From Halalkalibaculum roseum (lineage in GTDB: Bacteria > Bacteroidota > Rhodothermia > Balneolales > Balneolaceae), in assembly GCF_011059145.1 (NCBI RefSeq), contig NZ_JAALLT010000002.1, forward strand, positions 124,001-188,000: a stretch of DNA of 64,000 bases. The letters run 5' to 3'. The position numbers and the translations under genes were made by a program. This document shows, in pieces, positions 9,046 through 19,121 of the stretch; the first letter of the stretch is position 1, and every line of letters begins with the position of its first letter. The notes beneath the pieces were generated by a model that had not been told where the DNA came from, ran no database searches, and saw nothing but the letters and a program-made list of their open reading frames with translations.

Positions 9046-10158
9046 ATGAAAGTTCTGCACGTATTTAATGAAATAAACTACTCAGGTGCTGAATTAATGT
9101 ATTCAAAAGCGGCACCTATTTTTAAAGAACATGGAATTGAAACTTATGCTGTCAGCACCGGGACAAATATTGGTAATTTTACTGCTGAGTTTTCTAATAA
9201 AGGAATAAACTGTTATCACCGGCCTTTTCCACAAAGTAAATTAAATATTTTCGACTGGCTGAGATATTATAAAGATTTTTTCTTCTTCATAAAGGATAAA
9301 AATTTTGATGTTCTACATATCCACAGAAATGATGTTTATTCATTGGCTTTCATTGCAAATATTGCAGGCATACCTACTATCAAAACAGTACATGGTTATT
9401 TTAAAAATAGAAAAATTACCTATCCACTTGCCGTAATTAAACGTTTCGCAGGTAGAAAATTATTTAATATAACCTTTCAAACAATCGGAGATAGTGTCTA
9501 TAAGAATGAATTGGATTACTATAAAAATCCTTCAGTTAAAGTTAATAATTGGATTGACAATGAAAAATTTTATCCGCCATATGATGGTAAAGAAGGATTT
9601 GCTATAAGAGATGACTTGGGTATCGATAAAGATGATTTTATACTTATTTCTGTTGGAAGTTGTACTAAAAATAAAAATCATCATGACATTCTAAAGGCCA
9701 TGTCTATTCTTCCCAAAGAAATTGATGTGAAGTATCTGCATTTAGGTAATGGAGATACTGAAAAAGAAGAAAAAAAATTATCAAAAGACCTAAAAATCGA
9801 CGAACAAGTATATTTTTTAGGCAACAGAAAAAATGTTAGGGATTATTTAGTAGCTTCTGATCTTTTTATAATGACTTCTAGAGTTGAAGGTTTGGGAAAT
9901 GCTGCTTTAGAAGCTATGGCCTGTGGACTACCAACAATATTATATAATGTGCCAGGGTTAAGAGATCTGATTAAAGAAAATGATAATGGATTCTTGATAG
10001 AAGAAAATTTCAGAACACTTGCAGAAAAAATCCTTAAGTATTTCAATAATCCAGACTTGAAAACATTAAAAGGAAATTCCGCCCATGAATTTGTGAATAA
10101 ACATTTTTCAATGAAGAACAATGCTATAAAGATTATCGAACTGTATGCAAAAGTTTAA
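9046..10158 (+). CDS. Glycosyltransferase family 4
   Basis: 370 residues with the GT-B two-domain layout. The N-terminus LHVFNEINYSGAELMYSKA gives the acceptor-side domain. The C-terminal donor domain includes LISVGSCTKNKNHHDILKA near residue 200 and the GT4 motif EGLGNAALEAMACGLPTI near 278, with the paired glutamates of the E-x7-E pattern. It retains the anomeric configuration and is soluble or peripheral. It ends 14 bases inside the next gene. The sugar specificity is unknown. Confidence 0.88.
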   Translation: MKVLHVFNEINYSGAELMYSKAAPIFKEHGIETYAVSTGTNIGNFTAEFSNKGINCYHRPFPQSKLNIFDWLRYYKDFFFFIKDKNFDVLHIHRNDVYSLAFIANIAGIPTIKTVHGYFKNRKITYPLAVIKRFAGRKLFNITFQTIGDSVYKNELDYYKNPSVKVNNWIDNEKFYPPYDGKEGFAIRDDLGIDKDDFILISVGSCTKNKNHHDILKAMSILPKEIDVKYLHLGNGDTEKEEKKLSKDLKIDEQVYFLGNRKNVRDYLVASDLFIMTSRVEGLGNAALEAMACGLPTILYNVPGLRDLIKENDNGFLIEENFRTLAEKILKYFNNPDLKTLKGNSAHEFVNKHFSMKNNAIKIIELYAKV

Positions 10159-11401
10159 TTCTTCGATTTTTCTAAGGTTTTCACAAGGTATTGAATTCTC
10201 CTTTTATGCTGCAATTTTTTTTGAAATCATTTATTTGATAAAACTTGTAGGAGAACTCAACTTAGATATTATATACTATTTAGCCATACTAGTTCAACAT
10301 GTGGCGCTTATTCTTATCTTTTATATAGTTATAAAAAAAAATATCAGTACAAGTGTACCAAAATACATATTCATTATTTACTTCACTTGGTTAGTTTATA
10401 ATGTTTTAAATCTTATTCGGGGAGCTTATCTTTCAAATACTTATTTAGATTGGAGATTTTTAGTTCTTACTTCATTTCCCTTCGTCTTCTTATCTCTCGT
10501 TTTTTATATAGGGAATAATCCCCATTATTTGAGGAGGATATTAATTAAGACACTAAAAGTTTTCTTGCCCCTTAGTTTTGTATTTATACCCCTGGCATTT
10601 TATACAAATAAGGAATTATTTTCACGCATTGTTGAGCCAGTTACGTATTTGATATTATTTATACCATATCTAAAAAATAAATGGAAGTACTTAATAATTA
10701 GCGTTGCATTGGTTTCTGTTTTCCTGGTTGTTGATTATAGGGCAAACTTGATACGAATTTTCCTGTCTTTTCTAATATTATCAATCTACTATTTCCCAAA
10801 GATATTTAACTTGCGATTAATAAAAGTTTCGAGGGTTTTTTTATTTTTTTTACCACTAATTATTGCCTCATCAGCATTACTGTTTAATTATAATGTCTTC
10901 AATGAGTTATCCCAAAACGATTCCTTAAGAGTCACTAATAAACATGGAGAGAGTGAAAATATTCTTTCCGACAGTCGTACTTTTATATATGCTGAAGTAA
11001 TAGCAAGTGTGAATAATTCAGGGAATTGGCTATTTGGAGAAGGTGCTTCTGGATCTTATCACTCAGATGTATTTTATGATAGGGGAGGGGGAACTGATGG
11101 AGTACGATATGCTTCTGAGGTTAATATTTTAAATCTTTTATTGCATGGAGGCTTGGTTGGTGTTTTCATACATTTTATGTTACTGTTTTCTTCTTCAAAA
11201 TTATTCATCGAGCAATCTAATAACCGACTCTGCGTTATGTTTGGAATTTTATTCTCATCAAAATGGCTGATGTCGTTTATAGAAGAATTCACAAGATTTG
11301 GCTTGAATTTTTTCTTTTTTTGGCTACTCTTGGGCTTTTTCAGCACGTATTATCTCAGACGTAAAAGTGATGATCAGCTCAAAAAATTCTTGTCATTTTA
11401 A
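10145..11401 (+). CDS. Wzy-like O-antigen/capsule polymerase (first locus)
   Basis: 418 residues with roughly ten membrane helices. A large hydrophilic loop at about residues 255-320 contains SDSRTFIYAEVIASVNNSG and GEGASGSYHSDVFYDRG, the extracytoplasmic loop pattern of the Wzy/WaaL/EpsE superfamily. This fits the polymerase that joins flipped repeat units. Membrane polymerases diverge fast, so the call rests on topology and context (downstream of Wzx, among glycosyltransferases). It overlaps the preceding GT4 by 14 bases. Confidence 0.75.
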   Translation: MQKFNSSIFLRFSQGIEFSFYAAIFFEIIYLIKLVGELNLDIIYYLAILVQHVALILIFYIVIKKNISTSVPKYIFIIYFTWLVYNVLNLIRGAYLSNTYLDWRFLVLTSFPFVFLSLVFYIGNNPHYLRRILIKTLKVFLPLSFVFIPLAFYTNKELFSRIVEPVTYLILFIPYLKNKWKYLIISVALVSVFLVVDYRANLIRIFLSFLILSIYYFPKIFNLRLIKVSRVFLFFLPLIIASSALLFNYNVFNELSQNDSLRVTNKHGESENILSDSRTFIYAEVIASVNNSGNWLFGEGASGSYHSDVFYDRGGGTDGVRYASEVNILNLLLHGGLVGVFIHFMLLFSSSKLFIEQSNNRLCVMFGILFSSKWLMSFIEEFTRFGLNFFFFWLLLGFFSTYYLRRKSDDQLKKFLSF

Positions 11402-11440
11402 ATAGCTTCCTAGTTTTAGTAAAAGTGCAATAAATTTTAC

Positions 11441-12328
11441 ATGGAAATCACGATAAGAAAAAAAAATAGGCTAACAGTAATATTGCCAGTCTATAATAGG
11501 ATTCAATATACAAGAAAGTGTCTTGAAGCTTTAGAAAATCAGTCTTATAAAGATTTTAGAGTAATTGTAGTTGACGATGGCTCCACTGATGGGACAGAAC
11601 AAATGATTCGTGAATTTTTTCCTGATGTAATTTTATTAAAAGGTGATGGTAATCTTTGGTGGACAGCCTCTGTAAATTTAGGTATAAAGGAAGCGTTTGT
11701 TCGAGGTTCAGATTATGTCATGACTTTAAATAATGACACCAAACCAGCCGAAGATTTTATTGAACAAATGTTAAAATGTTCAACTAGAAATCCTCGAGCA
11801 GTTTTAGGGGCTTTAGAAGTCAATAGTAAAACTGAAAGGGTCAGTTATGCCGGAGAAAAGATTAATTGGTTAACAGCAAATTCCGAATTATTTAATGTTG
11901 GAAAAAAGCCTTATAACCTTACAGGTATCAAAGCAGTATCACATTTACCTGGAAGAGGATTACTAATTCCAACTTCTGTTTTTGAAGAGGTTGGATTATT
12001 TGATGAAAACAACTTTCCCCAGTATGCTGCTGATTCAGATTTTACTCACAGGGTTAAGCAGGCTGGTTTTAATGTTTATTGCAATTACGATGCCGTATTG
12101 TATACTTACCCGTCTGAAAGCGGTTCATTAAAACTTAGAAATAGTAAAAGCCTGAAAAAATACTATGAGCATTTATTTTCAATAAAAGGAGGTGGGAACC
12201 TGAAGGTATTTTGGCATTATGCAATTAATAATTGTCCTTATAAGTATTTGGTTCCTTTTTTGATTTCAGGTTTTTCAAGAAGAGTATTTGGATATTTAAT
12301 CGAATGGATAGGTTTTAAAAATGAATAA
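11441..12328 (+). CDS. Glycosyltransferase family 2, rhamnosyltransferase-like
   Basis: 295 residues of GT-A fold. Seen are VILPVYNRIQYTRKCLEAL at the N-terminus, VVDDGSTDGTEQM near residue 47, and NNDTKPAEDF near 96 as the metal-binding DxD-like site. The acceptor region is GLLIPTSVFEEVGLFDENN. These features resemble the dTDP-rhamnosyl/galactosyl-type GT2 subgroup. It inverts the donor configuration. The stop overlaps the next start by eight bases. Confidence 0.86.
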   Translation: MEITIRKKNRLTVILPVYNRIQYTRKCLEALENQSYKDFRVIVVDDGSTDGTEQMIREFFPDVILLKGDGNLWWTASVNLGIKEAFVRGSDYVMTLNNDTKPAEDFIEQMLKCSTRNPRAVLGALEVNSKTERVSYAGEKINWLTANSELFNVGKKPYNLTGIKAVSHLPGRGLLIPTSVFEEVGLFDENNFPQYAADSDFTHRVKQAGFNVYCNYDAVLYTYPSESGSLKLRNSKSLKKYYEHLFSIKGGGNLKVFWHYAINNCPYKYLVPFLISGFSRRVFGYLIEWIGFKNE

Positions 12329-13172
12329 ACTTGCAATAGTAACACCTGTACGGGACGAAGAAGATGTGGTAGAAGAGTTGATTCTTTCTGTGGTGCAACA
12401 GGATCTTTTACCTAATGAATGGGTATTCGTGGATGATAACTCTGTTGATAGTACAACTAATATTATAAAGAGTTATTCCCAAAAATTTGAATTTATAAAG
12501 TTGGTGTCTTTTCCGAAAGACACCAACCGAACACCTGGTACCGGAGTTATACGGGCGTTCGAATATGGTCTTAACCATTTAATGCAAGAATACGATTTTC
12601 TCTTAAAGCTAGATGCCGACCTTAAATTTAAACCAGATTATTTTCAAAATATCATTTCAGAATTTGAGGCAAATGAAAAATTAGGGATTGCTTCCGGTAT
12701 GATATTTGAGAAAAATGGCAAACCGGTAAAAAAGAACATTTCGGATCATCCTTATGGTGCTACAAAGTTTTATAGAAAATCATGTTTTGATCAAATTAAA
12801 CCATTGGAGAAGATAAAAACTTGGGATTTAATCGATAATATAAAAGCGAATATAGCCGGATATGAAACCAAAATAATCGCATCAGAAAAAGTTAAACACC
12901 TCAAACCTATGGAAAGTGCAGCAGGTAAAACAAATGAAAATTTTTTAAAAGGTTATTACAGCTCTTATTTGTTCTACCTATTTCCATTTGCTATGCTTAA
13001 ATCAATCAAGGTAATGACTGAAAAACCATATATCGTCGGTGGTGTCGTTTATCTTAGCGGATATTTATACAATTTAGTAATCAATAGAGAGCGATATTCA
13101 AATTCTGAAGTAGTTAAATATCTTCGAAAACAACAAAAAAATAGATTAAAAAAATTATTCAAATTAACATGA
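12321..13172 (+). CDS. Glycosyltransferase family 2
   Basis: 283 residues. Motifs are VTPVRDEEDVVEELILSV at the start, FVDDNSVDSTTNIIKSY near residue 36, and LKLDADLKFKPDYF near 95, with DAD as the metal-binding triad. A hydrophobic patch near 240 (YIVGGVVYLSGYLYNLV) may touch the membrane. It is translationally coupled at both ends, by 8-base and 4-base overlaps. Donor and acceptor are unknown. Confidence 0.85.
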   Translation: MNKLAIVTPVRDEEDVVEELILSVVQQDLLPNEWVFVDDNSVDSTTNIIKSYSQKFEFIKLVSFPKDTNRTPGTGVIRAFEYGLNHLMQEYDFLLKLDADLKFKPDYFQNIISEFEANEKLGIASGMIFEKNGKPVKKNISDHPYGATKFYRKSCFDQIKPLEKIKTWDLIDNIKANIAGYETKIIASEKVKHLKPMESAAGKTNENFLKGYYSSYLFYLFPFAMLKSIKVMTEKPYIVGGVVYLSGYLYNLVINRERYSNSEVVKYLRKQQKNRLKKLFKLT

Positions 13173-13948
13173 AATTTTCATTGGTTATCATTACCTGGAA
13201 CCAAATTGAGAAGTTGAAAAAATGCTTAATATCATTAGAAGAAAAAGTTGATTTTACAAATGGAGAACTGATAATTATAGATAATAATTCAACAGATGAT
13301 ACCCTGAAATGGGTGCAAAATTATAATGGTATAAATTTAAAACTGATAAAAAATAAAACCAATCAAGGAGTGGCCAGGGCCAGAAATCAAGGTGTAAAAA
13401 GATCAGATGGTAATTATATTATTTTTCTAGATGATGATACAATTATTCATAATGACATTTTTCAAGATGCTTTTAATTACCTTGAAGATCATCCAAATAT
13501 CGGGTTGTTGGGACCTAGACTTCTCTTTGAAAATGGAGATGTTCAACCTAGTGCCCGCCCTTTTCCAACTTTGAAGGGAATTCTAGGTAGGGGATTACCA
13601 CAGTTTACCCCATCAAGTTTTCGAGAAGATTACTTAAATAAATATCTTAATGTTGAAACTCCGGTTACAGTTGATTGGGTGTTAGGTGCTTGTCAAATTA
13701 TTCGGGAAAAGGTGTTTGATGAGGTGGGACTCCTCGATACATCATACTTTTTTGGTTACGAGGATATCGATTTTTGCCGAAGACTGAAGAATAGTGGGTG
13801 GGAAGTATGTTACCATCCGGGTTTCCAACTAACTCATTGTTACCAAAGAAAGAGTGCTGGAAAATTATTTTCCAAAATGAAGTTTTATCACTTACTGAGT
13901 ATTTTAAAATATTTCAAAAAGTTTGGTTTTAAATCTTCAGATAACTAA
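13169..13948 (+). CDS. Glycosyltransferase family 2, rhamnosyltransferase-like
   Basis: 259 residues. SLVIITWNQIEKLKKCL, IIDNNSTDDTLKWV near residue 37 and FLDDDTIIHND near 88 give the GT-A core. VDWVLGACQIIREKVFDEVG and FFGYEDIDFCRRLKNSGW near 200 match the WbbL/RfbF-type rhamnosyltransferase tail. This is the last gene of the AT-rich cassette. The 137 bases that follow are non-coding, and the next gene has clearly higher GC. Confidence 0.86.
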   Translation: MKFSLVIITWNQIEKLKKCLISLEEKVDFTNGELIIIDNNSTDDTLKWVQNYNGINLKLIKNKTNQGVARARNQGVKRSDGNYIIFLDDDTIIHNDIFQDAFNYLEDHPNIGLLGPRLLFENGDVQPSARPFPTLKGILGRGLPQFTPSSFREDYLNKYLNVETPVTVDWVLGACQIIREKVFDEVGLLDTSYFFGYEDIDFCRRLKNSGWEVCYHPGFQLTHCYQRKSAGKLFSKMKFYHLLSILKYFKKFGFKSSDN

Positions 13949-14085
13949 AAGGATAAAACAATTATAGGCTGTCCAATTATTATTTAAACAATTTTATTTG
14001 AATGTTTTAATAGAGACTGCTATTTCTAATCTATTTCTTAACTTCTGTCCGCGAACTAATAACTTAAAAGAGTTTTGAGGAAAGT

Positions 14086-15411
14086 ATGCTTCAAGAGCTG
14101 CTAAAAAAAATCAATAACAAAGAATATATTGTCGGTATTGTTGGTTTAGGATATGTAGGCCTTCCTCTCATGTGGACATTCTTTCAAAAAAATATGCCGG
14201 TACTGGGATATGATATTGATGACAATAAAGTAAATTGTATCCTGGAAGGGCGCCCCTATATTAAACATCTGGGTGATAACATGATGCAGGCATTGGCTAA
14301 AAGTGACCGTGTAGATGCCACTACTGATTTTTCCCGCCTATCCGAAGCAGATGCGCTATTGCTTTGTGTGCCAACGCCCCTCAACGAGCACCGGGAACCG
14401 GATATGCAGTATGTAGAGAAAACCTGTTTGACGGTTGGGCAAAACCTTCGCAAGGGACAATTGGTCATCCTGGAATCTACCACCTATCCCGGAACTACGG
14501 AGGAGCTTATCATTCCAATCCTGGAGGGAGAGTCAGGGTTGACAGCAGGTAAAGATTTTTATGTAGCTTATAGCCCTGAAAGGGAAGACCCGGGTAATGC
14601 CGATTTCAATACGGCCAAGATACCTAAAGTAGTCGGCGGGCACGGGGAAGATGCCTTAAAATTAGCATGTGCGTTATATGATACAGCTATTGTACAGACG
14701 GTACCTGTTTCGGATACAAAAACCGCTGAAGCGGTAAAGCTGACGGAGAATATATTTCGCTCGGTTAATATTGCCATGGTGAATGAATTGAAGGTCATCT
14801 ACCAGGCTATGGGCATTGATGTGCATGAAGTATTGGATGCAGCGGGAACCAAGCCATTTGGCTTTATGAAATTCACCCCCGGACCGGGTCTTGGCGGGCA
14901 CTGTATTCCTATTGATCCATTCTACCTGACATGGAAAGCCCGGGAAGTGGAACAACCTACCCGCTTTATTGAACTAGCCGGTGAGATCAATACCGATATG
15001 CCTAGGTATGTGGTTCGACAGACGATGGAAGCACTGAACCATCACAAGAAAGCAATGAACGGCAGCAATATTTTACTCATTGGGCTTGCCTATAAACCGA
15101 ATGTTGATGATGATCGTGAGTCGCCTACGTATAAACTTATGGAGCTTCTTGAAAGACAGGGGGCGGAAGTGAGCTATTACGATTCTTATGTTCCCAAGAT
15201 CAAACCGTCAAGGGAGTACGCCCATTACGCCGGCAAAGAATCGGTCACTTGGGATGAAGGTACAATTAGAGCTTTTGATGCCGTTGTGATTGCGACCAAC
15301 CATGATGATATCAATTATGCAGAACTCGCCGAATGGAATGAATGTATAATAGACACGCGCAATGCTATGAATGGTTATGCTACCAAAGAAAAGCAGGTCT
15401 GGAAAGCTTAG
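14086..15411 (+). CDS. UDP-N-acetylhexosamine 6-dehydrogenase (WbpA/TviB-type)
   Basis: 441 residues, full length for the UDP-glucose/GDP-mannose dehydrogenase family. The NAD-binding motif is IVGLGYVGLPLMW (about residues 18-30). The catalytic cysteine is C273 in GPGLGGHCIPIDPFY. The substrate loop is GLAYKPNVDDDRESPTYKL near 342. These enzymes oxidise C6 of a UDP-sugar to the uronic acid with two NAD. The sequence resembles the UDP-GlcNAc/GalNAc branch more than plain UDP-glucose dehydrogenase, but that assignment is by eye. AGGAAAG precedes the ATG. It begins the higher-GC half of the locus. Confidence 0.88.
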   Translation: MLQELLKKINNKEYIVGIVGLGYVGLPLMWTFFQKNMPVLGYDIDDNKVNCILEGRPYIKHLGDNMMQALAKSDRVDATTDFSRLSEADALLLCVPTPLNEHREPDMQYVEKTCLTVGQNLRKGQLVILESTTYPGTTEELIIPILEGESGLTAGKDFYVAYSPEREDPGNADFNTAKIPKVVGGHGEDALKLACALYDTAIVQTVPVSDTKTAEAVKLTENIFRSVNIAMVNELKVIYQAMGIDVHEVLDAAGTKPFGFMKFTPGPGLGGHCIPIDPFYLTWKAREVEQPTRFIELAGEINTDMPRYVVRQTMEALNHHKKAMNGSNILLIGLAYKPNVDDDRESPTYKLMELLERQGAEVSYYDSYVPKIKPSREYAHYAGKESVTWDEGTIRAFDAVVIATNHDDINYAELAEWNECIIDTRNAMNGYATKEKQVWKA

Positions 15412-15648
15412 AAATGATTGAGGGATTGATTTACTGATTTATTGAGTGCTAAGTTTTGAGCTTCTAAGTGATTTATTTACTTGAGAAATTTTAGGGAATA
15501 CTTTTCTAAATTAAAATAGACTTAAGTATTTGCAATGAAATAGATGTTTATTATCTTATTTTTTAATATAGAAGTATCATCAGACTAATTAGTGACGGGA
15601 TTACGTATTAGATAAAGATCGTTACAGCCCTTTTAGTTTTTAAATATT
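15412..15648. other. Intergenic gap with a one-armed family D repeat
   Basis: 237 bases without a gene. The first 60 resemble one arm of the TTGAGGGATTGATTTACTGA palindromes that are complete at 54689 and 55049. The remainder is AT-rich and featureless. Confidence 0.45.
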
Positions 15649-16410
15649 ATGAGTACAAGCAGAGAAGCTGCGTTGATGGATGAAACTGTTTCGGGAGAGA
15701 CATTCGTTTCCGTACGAGAAAGTATCACAAATGAATTCACGGACCAAAAAGAGGCTAATACTCAGTTTAGGCCTGCTTTCCAAACTAAATTTGAATCACT
15801 TGCGGCAAAAACCTACAGCGGCAAAAGAACCATTGATATAATCATCGCTACATTTGGGTTTCTGGTTTTTGCGGTATTATATCCTATCATTGCTCTGGGC
15901 ATAAAAATTTCTTCCAGAGGCCCTGTTATATACAGGCAAAAACGAACCGGACAAAACGGAAAGGAATTTACCTGTTACAAGTTTCGAACCATGCACCAGC
16001 TTTCCCTACGTCGCATTGACGGAAAACCGGTAGTTACCCAAAAAGGGGATAAGCGCATTTTCTGGTTTGGAAGCTTACTGAGGAAACTGAATTTGGATGA
16101 ACTTCCCCAGATCATCAATGTACTGGAAGGGAACATGAGCGTTGTTGGGCCAAGGCCTTATCCGGTTGAAGAGTGCGCTCACTGGAATACCACTTTTGAC
16201 GATTTCTTTTATCGCTACGCCGTGAAGCCCGGAATTTCGGGATATGCACAGGTATTGGGCTACAGGGGGGGTACATTGGATGAGGAACATATGCGAAACA
16301 GATTGGATAAAGACCTGGTATATGTGCAGAAGCAAAACATGTGGTTTGATTTAAAAATAGTATTTCTTACGATCAAACAGATGCTGCACCTCGAGACGAA
16401 TGCACACTGA
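15649..16410 (+). CDS. Initiating sugar transferase (bacterial sugar transferase family)
   Basis: 253 residues. A polar 55-residue N-terminus is followed by one membrane segment (about 61-88, IDIIIATFGFLVFAVLYPII), then the cytoplasmic catalytic domain: GPVIYRQKRTGQNGKEFTCYKFRTM, LRKLNLDELPQIINVLEGNM, VGPRPYPVEE, KPGISGYAQVLGYRG. These monotopic or short enzymes (PglC/WcaJ core) put a sugar-1-phosphate on undecaprenyl phosphate and start the repeat unit. It lacks the four-helix N-terminal module of the second initiating enzyme at 41930. A hairpin terminator follows. Confidence 0.9.
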   Translation: MSTSREAALMDETVSGETFVSVRESITNEFTDQKEANTQFRPAFQTKFESLAAKTYSGKRTIDIIIATFGFLVFAVLYPIIALGIKISSRGPVIYRQKRTGQNGKEFTCYKFRTMHQLSLRRIDGKPVVTQKGDKRIFWFGSLLRKLNLDELPQIINVLEGNMSVVGPRPYPVEECAHWNTTFDDFFYRYAVKPGISGYAQVLGYRGGTLDEEHMRNRLDKDLVYVQKQNMWFDLKIVFLTIKQMLHLETNAH

Positions 16411-16459
16411 GGTAGTTTTGAGGGATTGAGTGACTGATTTACTGAGGTTTCTATGTAGA

Positions 16460-16487
16460 GGCATGTCCGGTAGGATGTGCCTTTTTT
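16460..16487 (+). terminator. Rho-independent terminator after the sugar transferase
   Basis: Stem GGCATGTCC / GGATGTGCC (nine pairs, two of them G-U) with a GGTA loop, followed directly by six T. It would end transcription about 75 bases after the sugar transferase stop. Confidence 0.8.
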
Positions 16488-16609
16488 GTTTTGGCACTTA
16501 GAATCTAAATGCACTAAGTGGTTATGTATTTTTTGATCATTATTAGTACCTTTATCCTGATTTTCTTCAAGCCTTGATCTTTCAATCTATACATCTTATA
16601 ACATTATTG

Positions 16610-19057
16610 ATGGGTTTTAAAAAACAGCTATTTACTCGATTAACATTTGTATTTTCTCTGTTATTCATCATCGTAACCGTTGCTGCGGGACAAAATGTCG
16701 GGGATATTGATTTTGAAAATTTACGTTCATCAGATTTGTCCGATCAACAGATAGAGCGGCTGTGGGAACGGGCGCAGTCTCAGGGATATACGGTAAGCCA
16801 GATTGAACAGGTTGCACTGGCTCGTGGCATGGCTCCCTCGGAAGTGAGCAGGTTGGTAAACCGGTTGCGGGAAATTCGCATGCAGCGTTCATCCGATCAG
16901 CAACAACGAGAAGTTCCACAATTGCGACGCGTGACCACCGATTCCCTGCTGCTTGATATGGTACCACAAGATACGCTTCGTGATAGCACAAAAACCAGGA
17001 TCTTCGGTTCCAGGCTTTTCCGGAGTGATAAAGTTACCTTTACCCCATCCCTGAATATACCAACACCTGAGAATTACCAGTTGGGTCCCGGGGATGAACT
17101 TGTAATCGATATTTGGGGGGCAGCCGAGCAAACCTATCGCCTGACGGTTTCTCCGGAGGGTACCATTACTATAGCTAATCTGGGTCCTATTTACGTAAAT
17201 GGACTTAGTATAGAACGAGCTCGGGACCGGATCAAAAACGAGTTATCCAAAATCTATTCTGGACTACAATCCGACCCGAATGAACCTACCGACACGCAGG
17301 CTCGTATCTCATTGGGCAATATTCGAAGCATTAAAGTAACCGTGTTGGGTGAAGCCCGTTTCCCGGGCACCTATACCTTGCCATCCCTGGCTACGGTCTT
17401 CAATGCCCTTTACTCAGCAGGCGGACCGGATTCAACCGGTACTTTTAGGGAAATCGATGTAATAAGGGGGGATTCGGTAGCGGCAACGCTGGATATCTAT
17501 GATTTCCTTGTGTACGGTAACCAGGAAGACAATATCCGCCTGCGTGACCAGGATATTATTAAAATCGATCCTTACAACTCCCGGGTTGAAGTAGAGGGGT
17601 ATACCAAACGCACAGGCATATTTGAATTGCGGGAAGGGGAGACCATTCAAGATCTCCTTACTTTTGCGGGAGGCTTTGCGGATAACGCCTATACCCGAAG
17701 TATTAAAATTGTAAGCAATACCCCAACGGAAAAGCGTATTGATGATATCAGATATCCGGAACGAAAGGATTTTGTTATTAAAAACGGTAGCAAGGTATCC
17801 GTAGGCAAAGTACTGGAACGCTTTGCCAATCGCGTGGAAATTCAGGGTGCAGTATTCCGCGAAGGATTTTATGAACTGAATGATACCACTAGCCTGTATT
17901 CATTAATTCAGCGGGCTGAAGGTTTGCGAGGTGATGCCTTTATGAATAGGGGGCTTATCTACCGGGAGCAGGAAGATTATACCATTGAAGGCATTCCCTT
18001 CAGTGTGCAGGATGTAATGAATGATCCTGAGCAGTACGATATTCCCTTACAGAAAAATGATATCGTTCAGATATCTTCCATCTTTGACCTTCGTGAAGAT
18101 TACCATATTAATGTATTGGGTGCTGTTCAGCAGCCGGGTGAGTTTCCTTATGTGGAGAACATGACCCTCGAGGATGTAATCTTGCAGGCCGACGGGTTTA
18201 AAGAAAGTGCCGCTCCGTATCGTATCGAAGTATCCCGACGTATTAATCATACTGACTCGGCATATGTACCGACGGATATTGCCAAGCTTTTCCAATTCAG
18301 AGTCAGCAAGGATCTGTCACTTTCCAATGATGGAAAACGATTTATCATGCTGCCTTTTGACAGGGTTTTTGTACGCAGTTCCCCGGCATATTACGAGCAG
18401 GAAGACGTAACCATAAACGGGGAAGTGCTGTTTCCGGGTAAATATACCTTATCTCAAAAGACGACTCGAATTTCAGATCTCATTGAACGGGCCGGCGGAC
18501 TGACCCAATATGCCTACGCTCAGGGGGCCAACCTGACCAGACAAATTGAAGGAGACGTGGACCAGGAGTTTATCAATATTCCGGACAGCCTAAAAGAAGA
18601 AAATACGCAAAGAAACCGCACAAAAGTAGGAATTCGACTGGGAGAGATCCTGGATGATCCCGGTTCTAAATACAATCTGATTCTTCGGGAGGGCGATGTG
18701 CTCGAGATCCCCAAAGAGTTACAGACGGTTCGCATCGCAGGAGAGGTGCTTTATCCCATCAGTGTGCGCTATGAAAAGGGCCGTTCTTTTAAGGAATACA
18801 TTAGAGCAGCAGGGGGAGCCTCTGAACTCGGACGTCCAAAAGACGCCTATGTGGTCTATGCCAACGGCACAGTTGACCGGGCCAATCGCTTCCTGTTTTT
18901 CAGGAACTACCCGAAAGTTCAGCCAGGGGCGACCATCTTCGTTCCAGAGAAGGAGCAACGGGAGAGGTTGAGTACCCAGGAACGCATCGGTATTCTTTCC
19001 GCGATCGTTTCAATGGCGGCTATTGTGAGCAATACCATCTTCCAGATCAGGAGATAA
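16610..19057 (+). CDS. Polysaccharide export protein with six SLBB domains
   Basis: 815 residues from ATG 16610; a TTG at 16574 would add 12 residues ahead of the signal peptide. The signal peptide is about residues 1-29 (FVFSLLFIIVTVAAGQ). After a Q-rich helical region comes the Poly_export domain (YQLGPGDELVIDIWGAAEQ), then six SLBB repeats recognisable by the G-x-V-xx-PG pattern (VLGEARFPGTYTL, VEGYTKRTGIFEL, IQGAVFREGFYEL, VLGAVQQPGEFPY, INGEVLFPGKYTL, IAGEVLYPISVRY). A C-terminal hydrophobic helix (IGILSAIVSMAAIVS) ends the protein. This is the Wza-like periplasmic/outer-membrane conduit, about twice the length of E. coli Wza. Confidence 0.88.
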   Translation: MGFKKQLFTRLTFVFSLLFIIVTVAAGQNVGDIDFENLRSSDLSDQQIERLWERAQSQGYTVSQIEQVALARGMAPSEVSRLVNRLREIRMQRSSDQQQREVPQLRRVTTDSLLLDMVPQDTLRDSTKTRIFGSRLFRSDKVTFTPSLNIPTPENYQLGPGDELVIDIWGAAEQTYRLTVSPEGTITIANLGPIYVNGLSIERARDRIKNELSKIYSGLQSDPNEPTDTQARISLGNIRSIKVTVLGEARFPGTYTLPSLATVFNALYSAGGPDSTGTFREIDVIRGDSVAATLDIYDFLVYGNQEDNIRLRDQDIIKIDPYNSRVEVEGYTKRTGIFELREGETIQDLLTFAGGFADNAYTRSIKIVSNTPTEKRIDDIRYPERKDFVIKNGSKVSVGKVLERFANRVEIQGAVFREGFYELNDTTSLYSLIQRAEGLRGDAFMNRGLIYREQEDYTIEGIPFSVQDVMNDPEQYDIPLQKNDIVQISSIFDLREDYHINVLGAVQQPGEFPYVENMTLEDVILQADGFKESAAPYRIEVSRRINHTDSAYVPTDIAKLFQFRVSKDLSLSNDGKRFIMLPFDRVFVRSSPAYYEQEDVTINGEVLFPGKYTLSQKTTRISDLIERAGGLTQYAYAQGANLTRQIEGDVDQEFINIPDSLKEENTQRNRTKVGIRLGEILDDPGSKYNLILREGDVLEIPKELQTVRIAGEVLYPISVRYEKGRSFKEYIRAAGGASELGRPKDAYVVYANGTVDRANRFLFFRNYPKVQPGATIFVPEKEQRERLSTQERIGILSAIVSMAAIVSNTIFQIRR

Positions 19058-19121
19058 TTAACCTTACCACTAAGGCACAAAATTCACAAATAGGTAATAT
19101 TTAAAATTATTACGTGTAGGA